Made by a program: the position numbers and the translations under genes. A stretch of DNA of 64,000 bases from the NCBI RefSeq assembly GCF_016765615.1, contig NZ_JAESWA010000022.1, forward strand, positions 1-64,000. Reading direction: 5' to 3'. Of this stretch, positions 18,522-28,326 are shown piece after piece. A model generated the notes under the pieces. It ran no database searches. It was not told the DNA's origin and saw only the letters and a list, made by a program, of their open reading frames with translations. Source of the stretch: Clostridium paridis. Its GTDB lineage: Bacteria; Bacillota; Clostridia; Clostridiales; Clostridiaceae. Positions within the stretch are counted from its first letter, which is position 1, and each line of letters begins with the position of its first letter.

Positions 18522-18896
18522 ATGGATAAGTATAAAGAGGAAAAAATGCAGCTACATGAAGAGAAACTTGATATAGTGAAAAAGTGGGTAAAAAATGGCG
18601 AAGTGAAAATTCATAGTGAAATAATTATCGAAGAGAAAAATATTACAGTTCCTTTAAAAAAAGAAGTGTTAGTAATAGAAAAAATTAAAAACGATAAAAG
18701 TACTAATACTTCCGACGTTATTAGAATTCCAATAAGACAAGAAGACTTAGAAATTGTAAAACATCCAGTTGCTTTAGAAGAGGTTTCTGTTTATGTAAAA
18801 GAGATTCAAGACATCGTAAATATTGATGATAAAATAAGAAAAGAGAATGTTAAAATAGATTCAAACGTTGATGATAAAATAATTTATAGTAAATAA
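18522..18896 (+). CDS. Second YsnF-type (DUF2382) protein
   Basis: A paralogue of the gene just upstream. It retains EEKLDIVKKWVKNGEVKIHS, ITVPLKKEVLVIEK and IRIPIRQEDLEIVKHPVALE but lacks the N-terminal and C-terminal extensions of its neighbour. The gap is only six bases. The annotated ATG has no clear ribosome binding site; ATG 18546, with AAGAGG five bases upstream, is an alternative start, and coupling to the preceding gene is possible. Function unknown, probably stress related. Confidence 0.8.
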   Translation: MDKYKEEKMQLHEEKLDIVKKWVKNGEVKIHSEIIIEEKNITVPLKKEVLVIEKIKNDKSTNTSDVIRIPIRQEDLEIVKHPVALEEVSVYVKEIQDIVNIDDKIRKENVKIDSNVDDKIIYSK

Positions 18897-18904
18897 CTTT
18901 ATAT

Positions 18905-18951
18905 AAAGTAAAAAAGATAATGTATTTGCACTACATTATCTTTTTTACTTT
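18905..18951. terminator. Strong bidirectional terminator
   Basis: Perfect 20-bp arms (18905-18924 and 18932-18951) with a seven-base loop between the YsnF pair and the convergent GH1 gene. Confidence 0.92.
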
Positions 18952-18958
18952 AAATTTT

Positions 18959-20443
<1,485 letters not shown>

Positions 20444-20477
20444 CTAAACTTTATGTTTTTAAAGTACTTCTTTTGTT

Positions 20478-20496
20478 CAACCTTTAACCAAGGTTG
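20478..20496 (-). promoter_or_regulatory. Possible operator upstream of the GH1 gene
   Basis: A 7-bp inverted repeat CAACCTT / AAGGTTG with a five-base centre, about 50 bases before the ATG. No T-run follows, so an operator is more likely than a terminator or an antiterminator site. Confidence 0.45.
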
Positions 20497-20546
20497 TTAT
20501 AACATTAGATTTAAAGGTCTATATCTTTATTCTATCATATTAGAAA

Positions 20547-21593
20547 TTATTTTACTTCAATAATGTAGTTTAAATTATCAATTTTAGTATAGTTTAGTTT
20601 TCTATTATATTTTATAAATTCTTTTTCTAAAAAATCTATATGAGAGTAATATTCATCTTTTATGATTTCAATTTCTCTAGAATCTAAGTTTTTTAACACA
20701 TCCTGCTCTTCTTTTCCATCTCTAAACATCAAATCTCCAATAACAATCTTTCCATTGTCTTTTAGTACTCTAAGCATTTCTACTATGGCTATGCATTTTT
20801 CTTGATTGTTAAGATGATGAAATGCATAAGTAGAAACTATTACATCAAAATATTTATCACTATAAGGTATTTTTAAGAATTCTCCTAATCTAACTTTCAA
20901 TCTAGGAAACTTTTCTTTAGCTACTGCTAACATTTCTCTTGATTGATCAATACCAATAATATTAATATCTTTATTTAAGAATTTACTAGCTAAATTTCCT
21001 GTTCCGACGCCTATTTCTAATATATTCTTAGCGATATGCTCTGTATTAATCGCTTTATTATATACATCTTCAAGTATAAATTCATAATTCTTATATATAT
21101 TTAGATTTCCTTTATCTTCTTTTATAAAGACATCATATCTTCTAGCCCATTCATTAAAATCCCATTTATCCTTCCAATTATCCTTAATATTATTTATTTT
21201 ATTTCCTTTTTCAACTATTTCTAAGAAGTCTGTAGTTATTTCATTTGTCTTACTTTCATAAATATTATCTAATACTTCTTCAAGTGATTCTCTTATTACA
21301 TTTAATCTTTGTATTTCATTATTTACTACTTGCCATTGATTGTTAAAATGATTTAAAAAATTCATCTTATTGTTATTATTTATTAGTTCCTTAATTTGGT
21401 CAATTGGTATTCCAATAGATCTATATAATAATATTGCCTGCAACTTTATAATGTCTTGACTATTAAATTTTCTGTATTCATTTTCAAGATTTCTTTTTGG
21501 GCTTAATAATCCTTTTTCTTCGTAAAATCTTATTTTATTTGTTGAAATATTAAATAGCTTAGCTACCTTTTTTATACTATATTCAGTACTCAA
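20547..21593 (-). CDS. MerR regulator fused to SAM-dependent methyltransferase
   Basis: An N-terminal MerR winged HTH (about residues 5-72, with KVAKLFNISTNKIRFYEEKG and SIGIPIDQIKELI) is joined by a helical linker to a class I methyltransferase. The SAM motif I ILEIGVGTGNLA and the later GIDQSREML, STYAFHHL and IVIGDLMF are clear. The preferred start is TTG at 21591-21593, nine bases after AAGGGGAG; the nearer ATG directly abuts that site. Its own promoter is MerR-type, suggesting autoregulation with the methyltransferase part as ligand sensor or effector. The substrate is unknown. A second fusion lies at 45662-46666. Confidence 0.88.
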   Translation of the reverse strand: MSTEYSIKKVAKLFNISTNKIRFYEEKGLLSPKRNLENEYRKFNSQDIIKLQAILLYRSIGIPIDQIKELINNNNKMNFLNHFNNQWQVVNNEIQRLNVIRESLEEVLDNIYESKTNEITTDFLEIVEKGNKINNIKDNWKDKWDFNEWARRYDVFIKEDKGNLNIYKNYEFILEDVYNKAINTEHIAKNILEIGVGTGNLASKFLNKDINIIGIDQSREMLAVAKEKFPRLKVRLGEFLKIPYSDKYFDVIVSTYAFHHLNNQEKCIAIVEMLRVLKDNGKIVIGDLMFRDGKEEQDVLKNLDSREIEIIKDEYYSHIDFLEKEFIKYNRKLNYTKIDNLNYIIEVK

Positions 21594-21619
21594 AGCTGAC
21601 ATCTCCCCTTTCAATTTCA

Positions 21620-21650
21620 ATTTTAAACCTTTGCCTAAGGCTAAAGTCAA
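21620..21650 (-). promoter_or_regulatory. MerR-type promoter (19-bp spacer) for MerR-methyltransferase gene
   Basis: On the minus strand, -35 TTGACT (21645-21650) and -10 TAAAAT (21620-21625) are separated by 19 bases. The spacer holds the dyad GCCT-T-AGGC with outer TTT/AAA symmetry. The long spacer with a central dyad is the hallmark of MerR-activated promoters. Confidence 0.75.
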
Positions 21651-21675
21651 CTATATTTTGGGTTTAATATGTATA

Positions 21676-21704
21676 TTGACCTTTGAATTTTAGATTGCTA
21701 TAAT
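21676..21704 (+). promoter_or_regulatory. Consensus sigma-A promoter
   Basis: TTGACC, a 17-base spacer and TATAAT, upstream of the gene pair at 21816-23353 and pointing toward it. It is one of the best housekeeping promoters in the window. Confidence 0.85.
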
Positions 21705-21815
21705 ATTTATTATAATAACATATTTTGTAAATCAAACTAATTTTATACAATTAGCTTCTTGCTTATAATTTTTACTTAAAATAAAAATTTTTCTTTAAGA
21801 AAGGAGGGATTTACA

Positions 21816-22430
21816 GTTACTAAAAAAATAACTTTAATCATTGCATTATGCATTCTCTGTATTCTCATATTAATTGACTTTCGTATTTTTTCTCAAAGCA
21901 ATTCTAGAAATTCATCATCACAAAATATAAGTTCAGCTAGCGAACTTTCATTAATCCAGGCATATAACATAGGATTAGAACATGCTAGTGAATGGTATAA
22001 AGATGCTAAGCTAGTTGTAATAACTAGCACAGATGATGACGAAAATGAATCCGCTGGAAATACAGGAAAGCGTAAAAAATGGAATCTTCTTTTTTCAAAC
22101 ATTTCTACAGAAGAAACACTTCAAATTTCTATTTCTAATGGTGTAGTTACAAACTTATCTTCAAATCATGATAAAACTATGGAAAACACTCTGATAAATC
22201 CAGTTGACATTAAAATTGATTCTACTGATTTGATTCAAAAAACAAAAAAAGATTTTGATTTAAAACCAGGAATTAATTGGGCTAATGGATACCACTTTTC
22301 GCTAATGAATAATGGTAACCAAACCTTCTTAACTATTACTGGGTTAACTGGAGATAATCAATTTACTCAAATATTTTACGACTCTAAAACTGGTGCTTTG
22401 ATTGGTTCAAAGGTTCAACCTAAACAATAA
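21816..22430 (+). CDS. PepSY-like membrane-anchored protein lacking a normal start codon
   Basis: A continuous frame of about 204 codons encodes an N-terminal membrane anchor (KKITLIIALCILCILILI), a Ser/Asn-rich stretch and a soluble domain with AYNIGLEHASEWY and KKWNLLFSN, resembling PepSY-type exported proteins. A textbook AAGGAGGG lies at 21801-21808. The codon at the right distance (21816-21818) is GTT, and no in-frame ATG, GTG or TTG occurs before 22179, deep inside the domain. The likely explanation is a GTG-to-GTT mutation or a sequence error. The consensus promoter upstream and the lectin gene 23 bases downstream show this was a real operon member. Confidence 0.7.
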   Translation, partial: VTKKITLIIALCILCILILIDFRIFSQSNSRNSSSQNISSASELSLIQAYNIGLEHASEWYKDAKLVVITSTDDDENESAGNTGKRKKWNLLFSNISTEETLQISISNGVVTNLSSNHDKTMENTLINPVDIKIDSTDLIQKTKKDFDLKPGINWANGYHFSLMNNGNQTFLTITGLTGDNQFTQIFYDSKTGALIGSKVQPKQ

Positions 22431-22453
22431 AATATAAAAGGATGTGTTTATAA

Positions 22454-23353
22454 ATGAGTAAAAAGTTATTTTCAAGAAAAGTTTTATCTGCTGCAGTAAT
22501 CTCAATACTATCTTTAGGGATAGTGCGTCCTATACATGCTTCAGCTGCTAGTATAGTTTCTGGACAAACCTATAAGCTTATAAATGTAAATAGTGGTAAA
22601 GCCCTAGATGTTTATAATGCTGGTTCTTCTGATTATACTAACGTTGATATTTATACTGATAACAATACCGCTGCTCAAAAATGGAATATTATTCAAAACA
22701 GTGATGGTACCTATAAGTTAATTAATACTAATAGCAGTAAAGCTCTAGATGTTTATGCAGCTGGTACTTCTGATTACACTAACGTTGATATTTATACGGA
22801 TAACAATACTGCTGCTCAAAAATGGAATATCAGTCAGAACAGCGATGGTACCTATAAATTAATTAATACTAAGAGCAATAAAGCTTTAGATGTCTATGCT
22901 GCTGGTACTTCTGATTTTACTAATGTTGATATTTATACGGATAACAATACTAGAGCACAAAAGTGGAACATTATACCTGTAGGAGGCTCGAACAACGGCC
23001 AAGCCTATACAAATCAAGACGTTACAGCTTACACATCTCCTGTGGGTGGAATAACTTCCTCTGGTGTTTCTCCTACTCCATATACAACTTGTGCTGTTCA
23101 TCCATCTGATAGAACTAATGCTTACTCTGCTCCAGTTTTTCCTTTTGGTTCTATAATTACTACTACTAGTCCTTTATATTTACCTGGTTATGGAAATAAA
23201 AGTACTTTTGTAGTACAAGATAAGGGTGATTTAGCATTTCAAAAGTCACAGTACTGGGTTGACATATTCTTCGATTATGAAAATAATCCAAATGCAGTTC
23301 CCAATGCTATAAGCTTTGGAAACCAAAAAATTAGCTATACAGTAAGCAAATAA
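22454..23353 (+). CDS. Secreted ricin-type lectin and 3D-domain protein
   Basis: A signal peptide (about residues 1-32, ending near IHASAAS) precedes three nearly identical 47-residue ricin B-type units. Each contains ALDVY and the AQKW form of the QxW motif, together one beta-trefoil (about 35-175). The C-terminal part (about 188-299) resembles a 3D domain, named after three conserved aspartates, seen in VVQDKGDLAF and YWVDIFFDY and found in lytic transglycosylase-like wall proteins. Probably binds wall or extracellular polysaccharide. AAAGGATG precedes the ATG; it is co-transcribed with the gene before it. Confidence 0.88.
   Translation: MSKKLFSRKVLSAAVISILSLGIVRPIHASAASIVSGQTYKLINVNSGKALDVYNAGSSDYTNVDIYTDNNTAAQKWNIIQNSDGTYKLINTNSSKALDVYAAGTSDYTNVDIYTDNNTAAQKWNISQNSDGTYKLINTKSNKALDVYAAGTSDFTNVDIYTDNNTRAQKWNIIPVGGSNNGQAYTNQDVTAYTSPVGGITSSGVSPTPYTTCAVHPSDRTNAYSAPVFPFGSIITTTSPLYLPGYGNKSTFVVQDKGDLAFQKSQYWVDIFFDYENNPNAVPNAISFGNQKISYTVSK
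22571..22978 (+). repeat. Three tandem 141-bp repeats in the lectin domain
   Basis: Units begin at 22571, 22712 and 22853; the third is truncated at the domain end. DNA identity is visibly high, so they could expand or contract by recombination. Confidence 0.88.
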
Positions 23354-23376
23354 TGTATTCAGTGTATAAACAACCT

Positions 23377-23425
23377 AAAAAGTCACTAAAATAGTATTCT
23401 TTGTAACCTACTTTAGTGACTTTTT
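23377..23425. terminator. Bidirectional terminator after lectin gene
   Basis: Perfect 14-bp arms AAAAAGTCACTAAA / TTTAGTGACTTTTT with a 21-base loop, between convergent genes. Confidence 0.88.
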
Positions 23426-23429
23426 ACTT

Positions 23430-24668
23430 TTATTCTATTTTTCCATTTAATTCTTGCTCTATATATTTATCTATATAAGCGCTTGGATTCTCTTTGAAAC
23501 TATCATACTCTTTTGCGAGATCTTTAATACTTTTATTTATGTCTTTTAAGTCTTTTTCAACTTCTACTTTTTCTTTTTCAAGGTCTTTCATAGTTTCATT
23601 ATGCTGCTTAGTTAAATCTTCAACAGGATCATCTTTTTCTGTTACTTGTTTCAATGAAGATTTCATTTTATACATTTCAAAAATATCATGTTTTAATTTT
23701 TCTATTGCCTTTTTATATTGTTCTTCCATTTTTTCTTTTGCTTCTTTTATATTTTTAAGCATTTCTTCATACTTAGTTTTCAACTTATTTAGTTCTTTTA
23801 GCTGCTTATCAAACACATCATTTAGCTTGTTATATATATCGATTCTAGCGTTACTACCTTTATTTTGTTTTATAGCTTTTTCAAATGTATCTATTAATAT
23901 TGAAGAAGCTCCATCCTTTTTTAAACCTACTAAAGCTGCATTTGCGGCTTCCTCTTTTTTCTTTTTATATTCCTCTCTAGATAATTTACTTGGATCTAAG
24001 TTGCTATTATTAATTGTATTCATGGCTTTATCTAATGCTTTAATGTCACTATAACTTAAACTTTCTACCCTACTGGTATGAGCATATTTCTCTCCTAAAA
24101 ATTTCTCTAAATCATCTTTAGTGGCATTTGCATTATTTTTATAAAAGTTTCTTGCAGAAAGAATCACATCTTTAAGATTTTTTTGAAATTCTTCTCCATT
24201 TATTAACTTATCTCCCTTGATTCCGATATCTTTACCATTTTCTAAATAAGATAACACTTGATAATATGCTTTATTAAAAAGGCCTGAAACCTCACCTGTA
24301 AATTGTGCTATCTGTCTATTAGTATAAAAATCAAAAGAATTATCTAATATTTTTGTTAATTGAGTTTTAGTATTATCATCAAACTTTGTATTATTATTTA
24401 TACTCTTAAGTATGTCTCCATACTTATCCATAGAGTCAAACATAGTTAAATTTGTCCCCAAAATATCTTCGCTATCATATACATTGCTAATATTCTTTAA
24501 TACTGAAGCTACTTCATCATCGGAATAATTAATACTAAAATCTACATAATCACTATTATTGGGTGTATTTATTTCATTTATCGCTTCTGTTTTATTATCA
24601 GATTTATCATTAGTTTTCTCATAACTTGTTATAAATGAATTTATTGAATCTATATTGGTAATATTCAT
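23430..24668 (-). CDS. Hypothetical coiled-coil protein
   Basis: 412 residues, not recognised. The N-terminal 60 residues are Asn/Ser/Asp-rich. The middle (about 70-260) is helical with no known motif, and from about residue 290 to 400 it is a long Lys/Glu-rich coiled coil (KEKMEEQYKKAIEKLKHD, DLEKEKVEVEKDLKDINKS). No signal peptide or membrane segment is seen. The ATG at 24668 is chosen because GAAGGAGAGAGG is three bases upstream. A structural, exported or toxin-like role is possible but unsupported. Confidence 0.7.
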   Translation of the reverse strand: MNITNIDSINSFITSYEKTNDKSDNKTEAINEINTPNNSDYVDFSINYSDDEVASVLKNISNVYDSEDILGTNLTMFDSMDKYGDILKSINNNTKFDDNTKTQLTKILDNSFDFYTNRQIAQFTGEVSGLFNKAYYQVLSYLENGKDIGIKGDKLINGEEFQKNLKDVILSARNFYKNNANATKDDLEKFLGEKYAHTSRVESLSYSDIKALDKAMNTINNSNLDPSKLSREEYKKKKEEAANAALVGLKKDGASSILIDTFEKAIKQNKGSNARIDIYNKLNDVFDKQLKELNKLKTKYEEMLKNIKEAKEKMEEQYKKAIEKLKHDIFEMYKMKSSLKQVTEKDDPVEDLTKQHNETMKDLEKEKVEVEKDLKDINKSIKDLAKEYDSFKENPSAYIDKYIEQELNGKIE

Positions 24669-24738
24669 AAACCTCTCTCCTTCATACCAAAATATAACTA
24701 TTATGGAAATACTCATGATTATTATCGTATTAAACTTG

Positions 24739-25305
24739 CTAATCTTTAAGATTTTTGTAAAAGTTATAAGCTTTAGTCCTTTCCTCTCTTTTTTCGTATA
24801 AATTCATCATATCTGCTAATTCAAATGCAAATTCAATAAATGCCTTTCCTGTTGACGTAACTATATTTCCATCTACTACTACTTCTTCTTCATTCATAAT
24901 TATTGAATCTTTAAATACAGTTATATACTCAGCTTTTACATCTAAACCTTCATTATCGCCTGTACATTTTTTATTTTTCAATATATCATAAGCAGCTAAA
25001 AGTTTAGTTCCACTACAGATTCCCCCAATTACTTTATGCATCTTATTAAGATTTATAACGAAATCTTTTAGCACTTCATTTTCATAAAGGTATTGTGGTT
25101 TCCCGCCTGGAACTATGAATAAATCTACTTCATCCGGATTAATTTCTTTAATTAGCTTGTCAGGAATAAATTTTTGCTTTTCTTCACTTATATAAATTTT
25201 ATCTTCAAGTGCTACTGTAATTACATTATAGGATTTGAATTCAGAAGCAATTAATACAACCTCAAATTCGCAAAAATTATCATAATATAGAATACACACA
25301 TTCAT
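24739..25305 (-). CDS. DJ-1/PfpI family protein
   Basis: A class I glutamine amidotransferase-like fold of about 188 residues. The nucleophile elbow GGICSGTKLLA holds the conserved Cys, and VDLFIVPGGKPQYL precedes it. Relatives are chaperones, deglycase-like enzymes or amidases, and the activity here is not predictable. The ATG overlaps the stop of the upstream gene (TGATG), so the two are translationally coupled; AAGGAG lies just before. Confidence 0.85.
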   Translation of the reverse strand: MNVCILYYDNFCEFEVVLIASEFKSYNVITVALEDKIYISEEKQKFIPDKLIKEINPDEVDLFIVPGGKPQYLYENEVLKDFVINLNKMHKVIGGICSGTKLLAAYDILKNKKCTGDNEGLDVKAEYITVFKDSIIMNEEEVVVDGNIVTSTGKAFIEFAFELADMMNLYEKREERTKAYNFYKNLKD

Positions 25306-26141
25306 CACTCTATCTCCTTAAGGATTTTCTTAATCTCTTTATTTATCTCTTTATTTATCTCTAATAAATCTTCTTTCTCAGTTATCCTAAAATACAAGCT
25401 CCTTAAGAATCCTTTTAAGTTTACTTTTAGATGCAATTTACATATATAATCCTCTTCATTAATCTTTTCTTTAAATTTTTTTATCCAAGCTATCATTTCA
25501 CTATTTTTTAAGACATTTCTTTTTAATATACTTTCTATAACATTAGTAAGTCTCTCACTCTCCTCATCTATGAATACATAATTACCTATACAGACTTTAT
25601 CTATTATTACATTTAACATCTCTAATAAATCTATTTTGGATAAGCCTTCACACTGAGCTAATTCATCAAGTGCATCTGCTATATGAGCAACAGCATGTGC
25701 CCATCCCTTAATTTCAACATATCCTCTTAAATCTTTTTCATTAATAAAATAGTCTAGCACCTTACTATTGACTCTATGCAAATCATTCTTATCTAAATAT
25801 TTTTCTTTTCTATGTTTGTTAATAATAAGCGCAATTAGAAGGGCTGAAAAGGCTCTTGTAAAAACTGCATCCTTGTCATCATAATCTAGCCTATAAAACA
25901 AATGATTCTCATCAAGACTTATATCTAATAGTTCCTTCAATTCTTTATGATTAAACCTCCCTCTTAATATCCACCTATTAAATGTTTCATATATCAAGTC
26001 ATCTCTTAAATACGAATCAACTGTTCCAATATAATGCATCATTTTTAATGCATATATAAAATACTTGTTTTCTTCTAGAATATAATTATTCTTTCTAACT
26101 TCAATTAAACTTTCTTTTAATTCTATTTCTTCTTTGATCAT
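25305..26141 (-). CDS. DUF2785 family protein
   Basis: An all-helical protein of 278 residues matching DUF2785 by the conserved segment GWAHAVAHIADALDEL (about residues 146-161) and the helical repeats around DDKDAVFTRAFSALLIALI. No catalytic role is known for this family. It lies directly upstream of, and overlaps, the DJ-1-like gene, so they work from one transcript. The ribosome binding site before the ATG is weak. Confidence 0.78.
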   Translation of the reverse strand: MIKEEIELKESLIEVRKNNYILEENKYFIYALKMMHYIGTVDSYLRDDLIYETFNRWILRGRFNHKELKELLDISLDENHLFYRLDYDDKDAVFTRAFSALLIALIINKHRKEKYLDKNDLHRVNSKVLDYFINEKDLRGYVEIKGWAHAVAHIADALDELAQCEGLSKIDLLEMLNVIIDKVCIGNYVFIDEESERLTNVIESILKRNVLKNSEMIAWIKKFKEKINEEDYICKLHLKVNLKGFLRSLYFRITEKEDLLEINKEINKEIKKILKEIE

Positions 26142-26190
26142 TTACTTATTCTCACTTTCTTAAATTATTGTTTATTTTAATATAAAACAA

Positions 26191-26218
26191 AATGACTGAC
26201 ACCTATATGTCAGTCATT
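26191..26218 (-). terminator. Terminator after WYL regulator gene
   Basis: Perfect 11-bp arms AATGACTGACA / TGTCAGTCATT with a six-base loop, overlapping the stop codon, followed by TTTTGTTTT on the minus strand. Confidence 0.88.
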
Positions 26219-27133
26219 ATATTTATCATATATATTTTTAATATATTGTTTAAGTTCATATTTTAGTTTATCTGGAGCTATTACTTTACATACCTCTCCA
26301 AACCCTAAGATGAATTTTTTAAGTCCTTCATCGTCTGGAAAATACTCTTTTACAATAAATCTACCATCTTCTAAAGCACATATCTTATCTTTATAAAAAT
26401 ATTCACTTAGCTGTTCACCTATTTTATTTGAAAACATTAATGTTACAAGAATACTGTTTTTTTCATATCCTTCAGTAAATATTTGTTCAATTTTATCTTT
26501 GGAAATTTCTCTTTCTTGAAAATAATCACCTAACTTAATATTTCTTGTTCTAACTAATTTAAACTTTCTGTAATCATTTCTTATTCTACAAAATCCAATT
26601 ACGAACCAATTTCCATCATCAAACTGAAGGTTTATTGGCTCAACAATCCTTTTTGAGAGCTCCATTCTCCTATTTATATAATCAAACTCAATTAATCTGT
26701 TGTTGTCTATAGCTTTATTAATTGTAGATAGAGATTCTTTTAGCTCTTTTTCCATGCTAAAATGTGCCATCTTGATGTTTAACTTATTATATTCATCTTC
26801 CTGACTCTTACGTATAGTATTAAATTTTAGTATTATATCATTAAACTCAGTGTTATGACCAAATAAAACACTTAAATTATCAATTACACTTATTAAAGGT
26901 TCAAGCTCCTTCTTATTTAAAAATAGATTATTTATATTATAATTCTCCATAATATAATAGCCTCCACCATTACCACCTGTGGCTGCTATTGGTATTCCCG
27001 CTTCCCCTATTTTATCAATATCCCTGTATATGGTTCTTAATGATACTTCAAAATGTTCCGCTAGCTCTTTTCCAGTTACTAAACCTTTTTGAGATATTAT
27101 AATAATTATTGCTAACAGTCTATCTAATCTCAT
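26210..27133 (-). CDS. HTH-WYL (YafY-type) transcriptional regulator
   Basis: An N-terminal DeoR-type HTH (about residues 1-60, KELAEHFEVSLRTIYRDIDKI) is followed by a WYL ligand-sensing domain (about 140-220, with IEFDYINR and NWFVIGFCR) and a C-terminal WCX extension. WYL regulators respond to nucleic acid or small ligands. It is located between the DUF2785/DJ-1 pair and the tocopherol-cyclase-like gene, all on the same strand, so it may control either. Confidence 0.88.
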   Translation of the reverse strand: MRLDRLLAIIIIISQKGLVTGKELAEHFEVSLRTIYRDIDKIGEAGIPIAATGGNGGGYYIMENYNINNLFLNKKELEPLISVIDNLSVLFGHNTEFNDIILKFNTIRKSQEDEYNKLNIKMAHFSMEKELKESLSTINKAIDNNRLIEFDYINRRMELSKRIVEPINLQFDDGNWFVIGFCRIRNDYRKFKLVRTRNIKLGDYFQEREISKDKIEQIFTEGYEKNSILVTLMFSNKIGEQLSEYFYKDKICALEDGRFIVKEYFPDDEGLKKFILGFGEVCKVIAPDKLKYELKQYIKNIYDKYND

Positions 27134-27171
27134 AATCCTATTACTTAAGTTTTAATCCTTTCCTTAATAAT

Positions 27172-28143
27172 TTAAATATCTTTATATCCCACTACTTCAA
27201 TTCCGGCTAATGTTCCAAAATCAATAAATGTAGTGTTCTTTTTTTTATCAAAAAGATATAACTTTAACTTACCTAATAATTCCTCATTAATACTTTTATT
27301 CATTTTACCATTTTGTGGAGCTATCAGTCCACCCATTAAATTCAAACTTGCTTCAACCTTTACTAACGCCTTATTATTTTCTATTGATATATTTATTTTA
27401 CTTTTTGTAATACTTTCTATTATAACTTTGCTATTATTATAAGTTGCAAATCTATACTCTACTCCATTTATACATATGTTACATATAAGTCCACTAAATG
27501 ATGTATGCAAAAAAGGAATATTCGCGATAGAACATATAAAGCTTGTAGTCTGATTTTTAAAATTATTACATTGAATCCAGATATACTCTTTTGGGAAAGA
27601 AGTTCCCCGATCTTTTTCAATATATCCTTTACCCTTAGTGAAATCAATTATTTTTCTATTTACAGCTAATATTCCATTTAATCTATGATTCATACTAATT
27701 ATTCCATGACAACATTCCATCTTTGGTATATAAGCAAAGTAACCCATTATATTAGGACTTAAAATTGATTTCTCTATTTCAGTTAGTGCTCCAAATTTTA
27801 AGGTGCCTTGAATCTTTATTTTTTTATCTTTCATATTTAATGAAATAATTGATTCAGTAAAAACATTATCTCCAATTTGAATCATAAATGGTGCATCTCT
27901 ATATTTAAAAGCATTTAGTGGATATCGTATATATCCTGATTTTATTATTCTATTTTTATCTAGTCTTATAAATATATATTGAATAAAACTATGATAATCA
28001 TTATGAAATAAACTAACTCCCGGAATAATACATATTACAAACTTCCTATCTCTAGAAATCTGTTTAAAATACCACCCCTCAAAATAATGGTTTTTTTTAC
28101 AACTTCCTTGAAAAATTATTGGATTATTTATCTTTCTAAACAT
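27172..28143 (-). CDS. Tocopherol cyclase-like protein
   Basis: 323 residues resembling the bacterial tocopherol-cyclase family by the N-terminal HYFEGWYFKQI, the middle HGIISMNHRLNG and the YIEKDRGTSFPKEYIWIQ region. In plants and cyanobacteria the family closes the chromanol ring, but Clostridium lacks that pathway. The bacterial homologues are of unknown function, probably lipocalin-like barrels that bind hydrophobic ligands. AAGGAG lies before the ATG. Confidence 0.78.
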   Translation of the reverse strand: MFRKINNPIIFQGSCKKNHYFEGWYFKQISRDRKFVICIIPGVSLFHNDYHSFIQYIFIRLDKNRIIKSGYIRYPLNAFKYRDAPFMIQIGDNVFTESIISLNMKDKKIKIQGTLKFGALTEIEKSILSPNIMGYFAYIPKMECCHGIISMNHRLNGILAVNRKIIDFTKGKGYIEKDRGTSFPKEYIWIQCNNFKNQTTSFICSIANIPFLHTSFSGLICNICINGVEYRFATYNNSKVIIESITKSKINISIENNKALVKVEASLNLMGGLIAPQNGKMNKSINEELLGKLKLYLFDKKKNTTFIDFGTLAGIEVVGYKDI

Positions 28144-28274
28144 TATAAGAATCTCCTTTTAATTGAGTATAATGTTTATTATTTGATTAAATAAATCCTT
28201 TATGCTTCGATATAACTTGTTTTGAGTATATTAATTACTTTAGTGTAAAATTATTCAAGTTAGTTGCATAATTA

Positions 28275-28283
28275 TGGTATAAT
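28275..28283 (+). promoter_or_regulatory. Extended -10 promoter for ABC exporter operon
   Basis: TGGTATAAT matches an extended -10 element 44 bases before the ATG. No good -35 is seen, as is usual for this promoter class. Confidence 0.55.
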
Positions 28284-28326
28284 GTTCTGATAAGGCAAAT
28301 TGTATTTTAGAAAGGAATCATAGCAT

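Noticed and set aside
20451-20520. LicT/SacY-type antiterminator site upstream of the GH1 gene
   Set aside because: The dyad is only 7 bp with no following terminator hairpin, so an operator is more likely.
23494-24054. Ser/Phe-rich reading frame on the plus strand opposite the coiled-coil gene
   Set aside because: An antisense artefact of the Lys/Glu/Asp-rich coding strand, with no ribosome binding site.
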